Shown here in pieces: positions 43,841-51,949 of a stretch of 64,000 nucleotides of DNA. A program made the position numbers and the translations under genes. Source of the DNA: Pseudomonadota bacterium (GTDB lineage Bacteria; Pseudomonadota; Gammaproteobacteria; Xanthomonadales; Xanthomonadaceae); contig JAFEBV010000036.1 in the NCBI GenBank assembly GCA_018242485.1, forward strand, positions 1-64,000. The letters are read 5' to 3'. The notes under the pieces are model-generated. The model was not told the origin of the DNA. It saw only the letters and a program-made list of their open reading frames with translations, and did not search any database. Numbering within the stretch: the stretch's first letter is position 1; each line of letters begins with the position of its first letter.

Positions 43841-46729
43841 GTGGTCGGCTGGCGCGGCAGGTCCGCGATCCGCTTCCAGTTGCTCGGCCTGTTCGGCCTG
43901 CTCATCGTCGCCGGTTCGGCGGTGCTTTCGCTCGACGAAATCGAACGCCGGGAGCACCAGCAGAATCTGCACACGTTGGCCGACCAGACCCTGGTCAGCC
44001 TGCGCCTGATTCAGTCGGTGTCCGATGCCTACGGTCTGGACGACATCGGCACGGTGTTCCGCGTGCGCAACTACCTGATCGGCTGGGACGACGGCCTCAA
44101 GGCCGCCGACGTTGCGCGCCGGCGCATCGATACCGACTGGAGCGCGCTGGCCCAGTTGCCGCGCACCCCCGACGAAGCCGCATTGCTGACCGACATCGGC
44201 GCCGCCCGGGTGCGTGCCGACGCCGCGACCGTACGCTTGCGCGAAATCCTGCAAGCCAAGGACATCAAGGCGCTGGGGCATTTTGCCGACACCGAACTGT
44301 TCCCGGCGATGGATCCGGTCACCGGACGGCTGCAGCGACTGGCCGCGCTGGTGCTCGCGCACGGCCAGCAACAGGTGGATGATGAAAACGCGCGTGCGCT
44401 GCGCAATGGCGAGATCCGGGTGGGCGTGTCCTTGCTGGCGCTGTTGCTGGCGGCGTGGTTCGGCAGCGGCCTGCTGCGCAACATCTACCGTGGTGTGGAA
44501 GCCCTGCTCGCCGCGACCACGCAGATGCGTCGCCACGATTACACCAGTCCGCCCAAATACCTTCCCAGCGGCGAACTGGGCGAGGTGCTCGACGGTTTCC
44601 TCGCCTTGCGCGCGGAGGCGCGCGATGCCGAGATCGAGCAGGCCGAGCTGACGCTGCGCAACGAACAGGTGCGCGCGACGCTGGCGCGCAGCGAGGAGTT
44701 CCAGCGCTCGCTGTTCGCCGCCGCGCAGGTGGCGGTGATGTCCTTCGACCTCGACGGCCGTTTCACCAGTTTCAATCCTTACGCGGAGATGCTTTCCGGA
44801 TACGCCGCGCGGGAGATGATTGGACATTACAAGATCGACCTGATCCTGCCGATCGAGGAAGCCGAAGAGGTGGCCCGCCACCTGAGCGCCGCCCTCGGCC
44901 GCGTGGTGACGGTGGACGAGCGCATCCTGCCGCTGTTGATGGACATGGGCGCGCAGGCGCAGGAATGGACGCTGCTGCGCAAGGACGGCGAGCGCGTGCC
45001 GGTGCTGCTGGCGCTGTCGGCGATGCGCGGCGAGGGCGGCGCGGCGACCGGCCATCTGGTCATCGCCACCGACTTGACCCGCATCAAGGAACTGGAGGCG
45101 GCACTGCGTTCCAGCGAGATCGGCGCGCGCGAGGCCAGCCGCGCCAAGGGCGAATTCCTGGCGGCGATGAGCCACGAGATCCGCACCCCGATGATCGGCG
45201 TCACCGGCATGCTCGAGGTGCTCTCGCACAGCCAACTCGATCCCGAGCAGCGGCGCACGGTCGCGGTCATCCAGCAGTCGGCGGCCTCCTTGCTGCAGAT
45301 CATCGGCGACATCCTCGACTTCTCCAAGGTCGAGGCCGGGCGCATGGATCTGGCGCCGACCACGATCAGCCTGCAACAACTCCTGCGCTCGACCATCGCC
45401 AATTTCACCGGTTCGGCGTCGAGCAAGGGGCTGGTGCTGGAATGCCGGATCGACCGCAACGTCGGCCCGGCGCACATCGTCGATCCATTGCGGCTGCGGC
45501 AGATCCTGTCCAACTTTCTGTCCAACGCGATCAAGTTCACCGAGCAGGGTTTCGTCCTCGTCGCGCTGGAGCGGCTCGGCGGCGCGTCTGCGGGCGAGCG
45601 CCTGTGCATCCGCGTCACCGACACCGGCATCGGCGTCACCGCCGAGCAGCAGCAGCGCCTGTTCCAGCCCTTCAGTCAGGCCGAGGGCAGCACCACGCGG
45701 CGGTTCGGAGGAACGGGTCTGGGCCTGGTGATCTGCCGGCGTCTGGCCGAGTTGATGGGCGGGCAGGTGACGATGGAAAGCACGCCGGGCGCGGGCACCA
45801 CCATGCGCCTGCTGCTGACCCTGCCGGAAGGCCAGGTCGAGGATCTGGAAACCCTCGACGAAACCCAGCCGGCACCGACCCACTTCCAGCCGCGCGCGCT
45901 GCCCAGCGTGCCGCAGGCGGTGGCCGAACGCAGCCTCGTGCTGCTGGTGGACGACCATCCCACCAACCGCCTCGTGGTCGCGCGCCAGCTCGCGCTGGCC
46001 GGCTACGCCTGCGAGACCGCCGAGGACGGCGTCGATGGTCTCGCCCAGTGGCGTAGCGGCCGCCACGCGCTGGTGCTCTCGGACATCCACATGCCGCGCA
46101 TGGACGGCTACCAGCTCGCGAGCGCGATCCGCGAGGAGGAGGCGCAGCGCGGCCTGGCGCGCACGCCGGTGGTCGCGCTCACCGCTGCCGCGCTCAAGGG
46201 CGAAGCCGAGCGCTGCCTCGCCGCCGGCATGGACGATTACCTGAGCAAGCCGGTGACGATCCCGCAGCTCGCCGCCTGTCTGCAGCGCTGGATGCCGCAC
46301 CTCGCGGTGTCGGTGGGTGCGGCGATGGCCGCCGCCGTGCCGCTGTCTCCGGCGGCGCAGCCCGCAACGCCGCCGCTGCCGCAGTTGCACGGCGCGCCGG
46401 CGGCGCTCGACCGCAGCGTGCTCGACGCCCTCACCGGTGGCGATGCCGCGCAGAACCGCGCGGTGCTGGACGACTACCTCGGCGCCACCGCAGCCGACCT
46501 GCAGGCGGCGCGGCACGCGCGCGAAGCCGGCGATGCCGCGCAGCTCGCCCGCGAGGCGCACAAGATCAAGGGTGCGGCCTTGCTGGTGGGCGCGCAGGAA
46601 CTGGCCGCCGCCGCGCTGGCACTGGAGGAAGCGGCGAAGTCCTCCAACTGGCCGCAGATTCTGCCGTTGTCGGCCGATGTGGAGACCGCCGCCGAGCGCC
46701 TGCGGTTGCACGTGGCGCAGGAAGCCTGA
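43841..46729 (+). CDS. Hybrid sensor histidine kinase with Hpt domain
   Basis: A 962-residue membrane kinase. Helix 1 (about 10-25), a helical periplasmic sensor of about 160 residues, helix 2 (about 190-212), a HAMP-like linker and a PAS domain (about 285-400) precede the catalytic core. HisKA has phospho-His445 in AAMSHEIRTPM. The HATPase has VDPLRLRQILSNFLSNAIKF and TGLGLVICRRL. The receiver has Asp748 in LSDIHMPRMDG. A C-terminal Hpt domain has His907 in AREAHKIKGAA. A complete phosphorelay can therefore end on the REC-EAL protein encoded just upstream. The start is GTG 43841. The signal is unknown. Confidence 0.93.
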   Translation: MVGWRGRSAIRFQLLGLFGLLIVAGSAVLSLDEIERREHQQNLHTLADQTLVSLRLIQSVSDAYGLDDIGTVFRVRNYLIGWDDGLKAADVARRRIDTDWSALAQLPRTPDEAALLTDIGAARVRADAATVRLREILQAKDIKALGHFADTELFPAMDPVTGRLQRLAALVLAHGQQQVDDENARALRNGEIRVGVSLLALLLAAWFGSGLLRNIYRGVEALLAATTQMRRHDYTSPPKYLPSGELGEVLDGFLALRAEARDAEIEQAELTLRNEQVRATLARSEEFQRSLFAAAQVAVMSFDLDGRFTSFNPYAEMLSGYAAREMIGHYKIDLILPIEEAEEVARHLSAALGRVVTVDERILPLLMDMGAQAQEWTLLRKDGERVPVLLALSAMRGEGGAATGHLVIATDLTRIKELEAALRSSEIGAREASRAKGEFLAAMSHEIRTPMIGVTGMLEVLSHSQLDPEQRRTVAVIQQSAASLLQIIGDILDFSKVEAGRMDLAPTTISLQQLLRSTIANFTGSASSKGLVLECRIDRNVGPAHIVDPLRLRQILSNFLSNAIKFTEQGFVLVALERLGGASAGERLCIRVTDTGIGVTAEQQQRLFQPFSQAEGSTTRRFGGTGLGLVICRRLAELMGGQVTMESTPGAGTTMRLLLTLPEGQVEDLETLDETQPAPTHFQPRALPSVPQAVAERSLVLLVDDHPTNRLVVARQLALAGYACETAEDGVDGLAQWRSGRHALVLSDIHMPRMDGYQLASAIREEEAQRGLARTPVVALTAAALKGEAERCLAAGMDDYLSKPVTIPQLAACLQRWMPHLAVSVGAAMAAAVPLSPAAQPATPPLPQLHGAPAALDRSVLDALTGGDAAQNRAVLDDYLGATAADLQAARHAREAGDAAQLAREAHKIKGAALLVGAQELAAAALALEEAAKSSNWPQILPLSADVETAAERLRLHVAQEA

Positions 46730-46823
46730 GGACTCGTCGCAGCGTGGCGGACGTAGTTGCGCCGCACCTGACGCCGCCCGCGCATCGCGCTATCGTCGGC
46801 TTTTCCCGTGTCGAGAACCTGCC

Positions 46824-48575
46824 ATGCGCAGCCTTCGTACTCCGCACACCTCGGCAACGACCGCATCGTCCCACGGCCGTGCGCTCGCTTTCGCCGTCGG
46901 CATTGTCTGCGCGCTGACCGGCGCCCACGCCGCCGACCGCGTCATCGGCCGTGCCTTCGCCACCCGCTCGGAGGTGTACGCGCCGCACGCGATGGCCGCG
47001 ACCTCGCAGCCGCTGGCCACCCAGACCGCGCTGTATGTGATGAAGCAGGGCGGCAGCGCGGTGGATGCGGCCATTGCGGCCGACGCCGCGCTCGGCCTGA
47101 TGGAGCCCACCGGCGCCGGCATGGGCGGCGACCTGTTCGCCATCGTCTGGGATCCGAAGACGCACAAGCTCTACGGTTACAACGGCTCGGGCCGCTCGCC
47201 GAAATCGCTGTCGTTGGCCGAATTCGAAAAGCGCGGCCTGAAGGACATCCCGCCGCTCGGCCCGCTGCCGGTGTCGGTGCCCGGCTGCGTGGACGGCTGG
47301 TTCGCGCTGCACGACCGTTTCGGCAAGCTGCCGATGAAGAACGACCTCGCGCCGACGATCCGCTACGCGCGCGAAGGCTTCCCGGTCAGCGAGGTAATCG
47401 CCTACTACTGGAACGCATCGGTGCCGCGGCTGTCGAGGTTTCCCGGTTTCGCCGAGCAATTCACCCGCGACGGCCGCGGGCCGCGCACCGGGCAGATGTG
47501 GACGCGCCCCACGCTCGCCGACACCTTGCAGAAAATTTCCGACGGCGGCCGCGACGCCTTCTACAAGGGCTCGATCGCGTACACGATCGCCGATTACATG
47601 CAGGCGCAGGGCGGCTACCTGTCCTACGACGACCTCGCCTCGCACCACGGCGAATGGGTGCAGCCGGTCTCGACGAACTACCGTGGCTACGACGTGTGGG
47701 AACTGCCGCCGAACGGGCAAGGCATCGCCACCCTGCAAATCCTCAATATCCTCGAAGGTTTCGACTTCTCGAAGATACCCTTCGACAGCGCGCAGCACGT
47801 GCACCTGTTCGTCGAGGCCAAGAAGCTCGCCTTCGCCGATCGCGCGCGTTTCTACGCCGATCCCGAATTCGTGAAGGTCGATGTCGCCGGCCTGATCTCG
47901 AAGGACTACGCAGCGCAGCGCCGCAAGCTGATCTCGATGGACAAGGCCGCGCGCGTGGTCGCGCCGGGCACCCCGCCGCAACTCGACGCCGGCGACACCG
48001 TGTACATGACCACCGCCGATTCGTCCGGCATGATGGTCTCGCTGATCCAGTCCAACTACCGCGGCATGGGCAGCGGCATGACGCCACCCGGGCTGGGCTT
48101 CATCCTGCAGGATCGCGGCGAGATGTTCGTGCTCAAGCCCGGCCATCCCAATTCCTTCGCGCCGGGCAAGCGGCCGTTCCACACGATCATTCCCGCCTTC
48201 GTCACCAGGGACGGCAAGCCGTGGCTGAGCTTCGGCGTGATGGGCGGGGCGATGCAGCCGCAGGGGCACGTGCAGATCCTGATGAACCTGATCGACTACG
48301 GCATGAACCTGCAGGAAGCCGGCGACGCGCCGCGCATCCAGCATGACGGCACCACCGAGCCCACCGGCCAGAACACGCCGATGACCGACGGTGGCGAGGT
48401 GGATCTGGAAACCGGTTTCCCGTGGGAGACCGTGCGCGCGCTGCTGCGCATGGGCCACAGCGTGCGCTACGCCGACGGCCCGTATGGCGGTTATCAGGCG
48501 ATCGAAGTCAATCCGAATGGCGGCTGGATCGGTGCTTCCGAATCGCGCAAGGACGGGCAGGCGGCGGGGTATTGA
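46824..48575 (+). CDS. ggt: Gamma-glutamyltransferase
   Basis: A 583-residue periplasmic N-terminal-nucleophile hydrolase/transferase that cleaves gamma-glutamyl bonds such as in glutathione. It is exported (signal LAFAVGIVCALTGAHAAD) and autocleaves into two chains. The predicted cleavage and nucleophile Thr is Thr392 in AGDTVYMTT. Family blocks are ATSQPLATQTAL, GGSAVDAAIAADA, GAGMGGDLFAIVWD and the small-subunit NSFAPGKRPFHTIIPAF. The usual length is about 580. ATG 46824 is chosen by the signal peptide; the upstream frame overlaps the kinase. Confidence 0.92.
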   Translation: MRSLRTPHTSATTASSHGRALAFAVGIVCALTGAHAADRVIGRAFATRSEVYAPHAMAATSQPLATQTALYVMKQGGSAVDAAIAADAALGLMEPTGAGMGGDLFAIVWDPKTHKLYGYNGSGRSPKSLSLAEFEKRGLKDIPPLGPLPVSVPGCVDGWFALHDRFGKLPMKNDLAPTIRYAREGFPVSEVIAYYWNASVPRLSRFPGFAEQFTRDGRGPRTGQMWTRPTLADTLQKISDGGRDAFYKGSIAYTIADYMQAQGGYLSYDDLASHHGEWVQPVSTNYRGYDVWELPPNGQGIATLQILNILEGFDFSKIPFDSAQHVHLFVEAKKLAFADRARFYADPEFVKVDVAGLISKDYAAQRRKLISMDKAARVVAPGTPPQLDAGDTVYMTTADSSGMMVSLIQSNYRGMGSGMTPPGLGFILQDRGEMFVLKPGHPNSFAPGKRPFHTIIPAFVTRDGKPWLSFGVMGGAMQPQGHVQILMNLIDYGMNLQEAGDAPRIQHDGTTEPTGQNTPMTDGGEVDLETGFPWETVRALLRMGHSVRYADGPYGGYQAIEVNPNGGWIGASESRKDGQAAGY

Positions 48576-48579
48576 GCAC

Positions 48580-49278
48580 ATGATCAACAACGACCTGAAC
48601 GTCGATCACTGGAAGGCGCAACTCGCCGCGCGCACGCGCGTGCAGATTGCGGACTTCCTCCAGGCCGACGCGGCGCAGTTCCTGCGCGACTGCCTCGCCA
48701 AGCGGGTGCCGTGGCGGCTGGCCGAACACAGCGCCGGCGAATCGCGTACACACGGCCACGACGATGCGCTGGACGAGGCCGGCTATCGCGAGGTGCTCGA
48801 TGCGGCCTACCGCAGCGCGCGCGATTCCTTCCAGTTCGTGTACGACAGCTACATGCTTGGCCACGCCCGGGCGCATGGCTGGGATCCGGATCTGCCGCTA
48901 CACGGCGTGCTGGATTTCTTCAACAGCCCCGACTACCTCGAATTCGCGCGCTACCTCACCGGCGACGACACGATCAATGCCGTCAACGCCCAAGCCACGC
49001 GCTATCGTCCGGGCCAGTTCCTCACCCCGCACGACGACAAGAACAGTATCGAGGGCCGTCGCTACGCCTACGTCATCAACCTCAGCCGTGGCTGGAAGGC
49101 CGACTGGGGCGGCCAGCTCCAGTTCCTCGACGCCGAGGGCAACGTGATCGACACCCTGCTCCCGCGCTGGAACACGCTGTCGATCTTCCGCGTGCCGCAA
49201 TTGCATCTGGTGAGTCTGGTTTCGCCGTGGGCGGGCGAGGATCGGTTGGCGATCACCGGCTGGATGCTGGCGCGCTGA
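48580..49278 (+). CDS. 2-oxoglutarate/Fe(II)-dependent oxygenase
   Basis: A 232-residue cytoplasmic oxygenase with a jelly-roll core. The iron triad is probably His and Asp in RPGQFLTPHDDK and the His in VPQLHLVSLV; the SLVSPWAGEDRLAITGWML end would carry the 2-oxoglutarate contact. Its middle and C-terminal parts resemble the prolyl hydroxylase-like group that modifies ribosomal proteins or elongation factors (Ofd1/Tpa1 style), but the target is unknown. ATG 48580 starts 4 bp after the ggt stop, so the two are likely cotranscribed. Confidence 0.8.
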   Translation: MINNDLNVDHWKAQLAARTRVQIADFLQADAAQFLRDCLAKRVPWRLAEHSAGESRTHGHDDALDEAGYREVLDAAYRSARDSFQFVYDSYMLGHARAHGWDPDLPLHGVLDFFNSPDYLEFARYLTGDDTINAVNAQATRYRPGQFLTPHDDKNSIEGRRYAYVINLSRGWKADWGGQLQFLDAEGNVIDTLLPRWNTLSIFRVPQLHLVSLVSPWAGEDRLAITGWMLAR

Positions 49279-49281
49279 GGA

Positions 49282-50793
49282 TCAATCTGCCGGCACCGTG
49301 CGCCCGCGCGCCCACTCTTGCAACGCCTGCACTTGCTCCGCCATCAGCACCGATAGCGGACGGGTGTTGTGCAGTTCGGCAAGGATATCGTCCTGCGTGA
49401 GCGGCCGGCGCGCGGCACGGGCGGCGTACAGCGAGGCGACGATCGCCTGTTCGATCTCGGCACCGGAAAAGCCTTCGCTGGCGGCGGCCAGCGCGGGCAG
49501 ATCCATCGCCGCGGCATCGACCTTGCGCCGTGCCAGATGCAGGGCGAACACCTGCGCGCGCACATCGGCGGAGGGTAGATCGACGAAGAAAATCTCGTCG
49601 AAGCGACCCTTGCGCAACAATTCGGCCGGTAGATCCTGCACCTGGTTGGCGGTGGCGACGAGAAACACGCGACTGCTGCGCTCGGCCATCCACGTCAGCA
49701 GGTAGCCGAGCACGCGCCGCGACACCCCGCCGTCGGCATCCGCCGAGCCGCTGGCCAGCCCTTTCTCGATCTCGTCCATCCACAGCACGCACGGTGCGAG
49801 CTGTTCGGCCGAGGCCAGCGCCTCGCGCAGATTCTTTTCCGTCTCGCCGTGGTACTTGTCGTACAAGGTGCCGAAGTCCAGCCGCACCAGCGGCACCCCG
49901 AAGCCGCCGGCGATCGACTTGGCCACCAGCGATTTGCCGCAGCCCTGCACGCCCAGCAGCAGGATGCCCTTGGGCGGATCGAGCGGGTAGTCGGTCGGCG
50001 TTGCGGCAGCCGCCATCGCCGGATCGGCGACGAACAGTTCGCGGCGCTGCTCCACCCACTGCTTGAGCCGCTTCGCGCCGGCCACGTCGGCGAACTTCGC
50101 GGTGTCGTATTCGAAATGCAGGTGACCGGAACGGTTGAGCAGCTCGAACTTCAACTTCGCCAGCCGGGGAATGTCGCCCGCATCGAGCACGCCATCGTCG
50201 AACACCAGTTGCCGGGCGATGCGCGCGGCGTCGGTCATCGACAGCCCGACGAGGTTGCGCACGATGGTCTTCACCGCTTCGGCATCGAAGGTGACGCGCT
50301 TGCCGCCGTTTTCCTTCGCGTATTCGATCGCGACATCCTTGACCAATTTCAGCAGCGCATTGGCATCGGGCAGGCGCAGCTCGAAACGCACCGCCAGCTC
50401 GTCCAGCCCGGGCGGCAGCTCGATCTTGCTGCCCACCAGCACCACCGTGTGTTCGAGGCAGTTGCGCCGTTGCGCGATTTCGCGCAACTGCCGCTGGGTG
50501 CCGGCGTAGCCGAGGTAGGGCATGAAATCCAGCAGCAGGTAGATGCCGCGCTGCTGCGCCTGCTGGATCGCGCGCAGCACGCTGGTGGCATCCGGCGGGC
50601 CTTCCGGCGGATCCTCGCGATCCATGTCCAGCCGGCTCAGGCCTTGGGTGATCGACCAGCGATACAGCGCGCGGAACACGTCCACCAGCACCCGCCGGAA
50701 CAGCTCGACCACCCGCGGCTCGTCGGGCGTCTCGATCACGATCAGCGGCGTGTTGGCGCGCAACAGCGCAGCCAGATCCTGCAATTCCGTCAT
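49282..50793 (-). CDS. AAA ATPase, Ycf46-like
   Basis: A 503-residue AAA+ protein. An N-terminal domain (about 1-150, LAALLRANTPLIVIETPDEPRVVE) is like the inactive P-loop seen in Ycf46-type proteins, followed by a helical region. The C-terminal AAA module has Walker A LGVQGCGKSL, Walker B CVLWMDEIE, the arginine-finger region RKGRFDEIFFV and sensor 2 GFSGAEIEQAI. No protease domain. Ycf46-like proteins have been tied to photosynthesis control in cyanobacteria and plastids; the role here is unknown. ATG 50793 is chosen by family; the longer frame upstream includes repeat DNA. Confidence 0.88.
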   Translation of the reverse strand: MTELQDLAALLRANTPLIVIETPDEPRVVELFRRVLVDVFRALYRWSITQGLSRLDMDREDPPEGPPDATSVLRAIQQAQQRGIYLLLDFMPYLGYAGTQRQLREIAQRRNCLEHTVVLVGSKIELPPGLDELAVRFELRLPDANALLKLVKDVAIEYAKENGGKRVTFDAEAVKTIVRNLVGLSMTDAARIARQLVFDDGVLDAGDIPRLAKLKFELLNRSGHLHFEYDTAKFADVAGAKRLKQWVEQRRELFVADPAMAAAATPTDYPLDPPKGILLLGVQGCGKSLVAKSIAGGFGVPLVRLDFGTLYDKYHGETEKNLREALASAEQLAPCVLWMDEIEKGLASGSADADGGVSRRVLGYLLTWMAERSSRVFLVATANQVQDLPAELLRKGRFDEIFFVDLPSADVRAQVFALHLARRKVDAAAMDLPALAAASEGFSGAEIEQAIVASLYAARAARRPLTQDDILAELHNTRPLSVLMAEQVQALQEWARGRTVPAD

Positions 50794-50849
50794 CACTCTC
50801 GGATCGGCGCGAAGGGAACGAGAACGATAACAGAGCGGGGAACGCAGAG

Positions 50850-50975
50850 CGGTGATTGGGGGGAACTGGAACTGGGAGTGTGAACTGTGAGTGTGAACTG
50901 GAAATGGAAACTGGGAACGGAGAGCCGGTGGCGAGGCTTGTGCTTGTCTCCTCCCCCTGCGGCAGCAGGGGGAGG
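50850..50975. repeat. Degenerate 6-7-bp tandem tract and palindrome
   Basis: A degenerate array of GAACTG and GTGAACT units with a 13-bp super-period (6+7) occupies about 50863-50918. It is followed by a CCTCCCCCTGC-GGCA-GCAGGGGGAGG palindrome (50950-50975). This fills the 323-bp gap between the AAA ATPase gene and the PadR gene, whose promoter is at 51058. Confidence 0.7.
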
Positions 50976-51057
50976 TTGGGAGGGGGTGAGATCTGGGAGA
51001 TGCCGCAGTGGTCGGTGCGTCCGCCATCCAATAGCATAATCGTATGTCGATATACCG

Positions 51058-51089
51058 TTGACAGATATATCGGACACGGATATAGTGTC
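51058..51089 (+). promoter_or_regulatory. PadR operon promoter with overlapping dyad
   Basis: TTGACA (51058-51063), exactly 17 bp and TATAGT (51081-51086) make a near-consensus promoter. The dyad GACAC (51073-51077) with GTGTC (51085-51089) overlaps the -10 box. This suits autorepression by the PadR protein encoded 31 bp downstream. The surrounding AT-rich tract (51030-51090) contrasts with the GC-rich region. Confidence 0.8.
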
Positions 51090-51116
51090 TATCAAGTCAC
51101 CGATCGAGCCCGTCCG

Positions 51117-51473
51117 ATGCCCAGCCCAGCGCCATTACCCGCACCGCTGTCCCCGGCCATGCACCACATCCTGCTCGCCTTGCTGGAAGGCGACTTGCAC
51201 GGCTACGCGATCATGCAGGCGGTGGAAGCGCTCAGCGACGGTGCGATGCGGCTGGGGCCGGGCACCCTGTACGGCACGATCAAGCGTCTGCTCGAGCTGC
51301 ATCTGGTCGAGGAAACCGACGAGCGCCCGGTGGCCGATGACGACGAGCGTCGCCGCTACTACCGGCTCACCACCGCCGGGCGCGAAGCGGTGCGCGCCGA
51401 GACCTCGCGGCTGTCGCGACTGGTGCGCTTCGCCACCCGCCACGCCCGCGGCGCGCTGGAGGTGCCGGCATGA
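51117..51473 (+). CDS. PadR family transcriptional regulator
   Basis: A 118-residue winged-helix repressor: HHILLALLEGDLHGYAIMQAVEAL, LGPGTLYGTIKRLLELHLVEE, and the wing DDERRRYYRLTTAGREAVRAE are classic PadR. Its promoter carries a dyad over the -10 box, so autoregulation is likely. Its stop overlaps the next start in ATGA. PadR regulators of this small type often sit in front of membrane-protein genes they control and respond to stress or small molecules. Here the two following products share an N-terminal module. Confidence 0.93.
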   Translation: MPSPAPLPAPLSPAMHHILLALLEGDLHGYAIMQAVEALSDGAMRLGPGTLYGTIKRLLELHLVEETDERPVADDDERRRYYRLTTAGREAVRAETSRLSRLVRFATRHARGALEVPA

Positions 51474-51949
51474 ACCCTCGCCGCGATCCATCCTGGGTGC
51501 GCGTGTTCGAGCGCATCTACGCCGCCGCGTTGTACCTGTATCCGCGTGCCCATCGCGAGCAGTTCGGCACGCCGATGCGGCTTGCGTTTCGTGATCGCTG
51601 CCGACAGGCGGCGCGCGAAGAGTGGGGTGTGGAACGCTGGTTGATCGGCGTTGCCTTGCCCGATCTATGCGTCAGCGTCGTGCGTGAGTGCTTTACCCCT
51701 TCCCCAAACATACAGTCAGGAGATCCCATGCGCATTGCCACTGCCATTGTCCTCGAAGTCGTCGGTTCCGCTCTCATCGCCTTGTGCATGATCGCCTTGT
51801 GGTTCGCCGTCCAGAATGACCGCTTCAGCCACCCGGGAGCATTCGACGCGCTGTTCGCGCTCCAGTTCGCCTGTGGCGTTGGCGGTGCGGTCTTGCTCGC
51901 AATCGGTATCCGCCAGCTCAAACCAGCCACCCGCGTGCGAGCCGCGTGA
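51470..51949 (+). CDS. PadR-linked membrane protein, shared N-terminal module
   Basis: A 159-residue protein. The N-terminal about 55 residues (DPSWVRVFERIYAAALYLYP, then HREQFGTPMRLAFRDRCRQA) closely match the N-terminus of the next gene product. The C-terminal half has two hydrophobic helices (about 90-115 and 125-145). The HREQFGTPMRLAFRDR-type module also occurs at the N-terminus of some PadR-linked ABC permeases, but no permease is present here. It overlaps padR by four bases and is overlapped by the next gene. Function unknown; a membrane-stress sensor is speculative. Confidence 0.8.
   Translation: MNPRRDPSWVRVFERIYAAALYLYPRAHREQFGTPMRLAFRDRCRQAAREEWGVERWLIGVALPDLCVSVVRECFTPSPNIQSGDPMRIATAIVLEVVGSALIALCMIALWFAVQNDRFSHPGAFDALFALQFACGVGGAVLLAIGIRQLKPATRVRAA

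Noticed and set aside
43580..46711. A 1043-codon open frame on the minus strand
   Set aside because: It is a GC-driven shadow of the hybrid histidine kinase gene on the plus strand. Its translation is rich in Arg, Gly, His and Gln without family motifs, while the plus-strand frame has every kinase motif in order.
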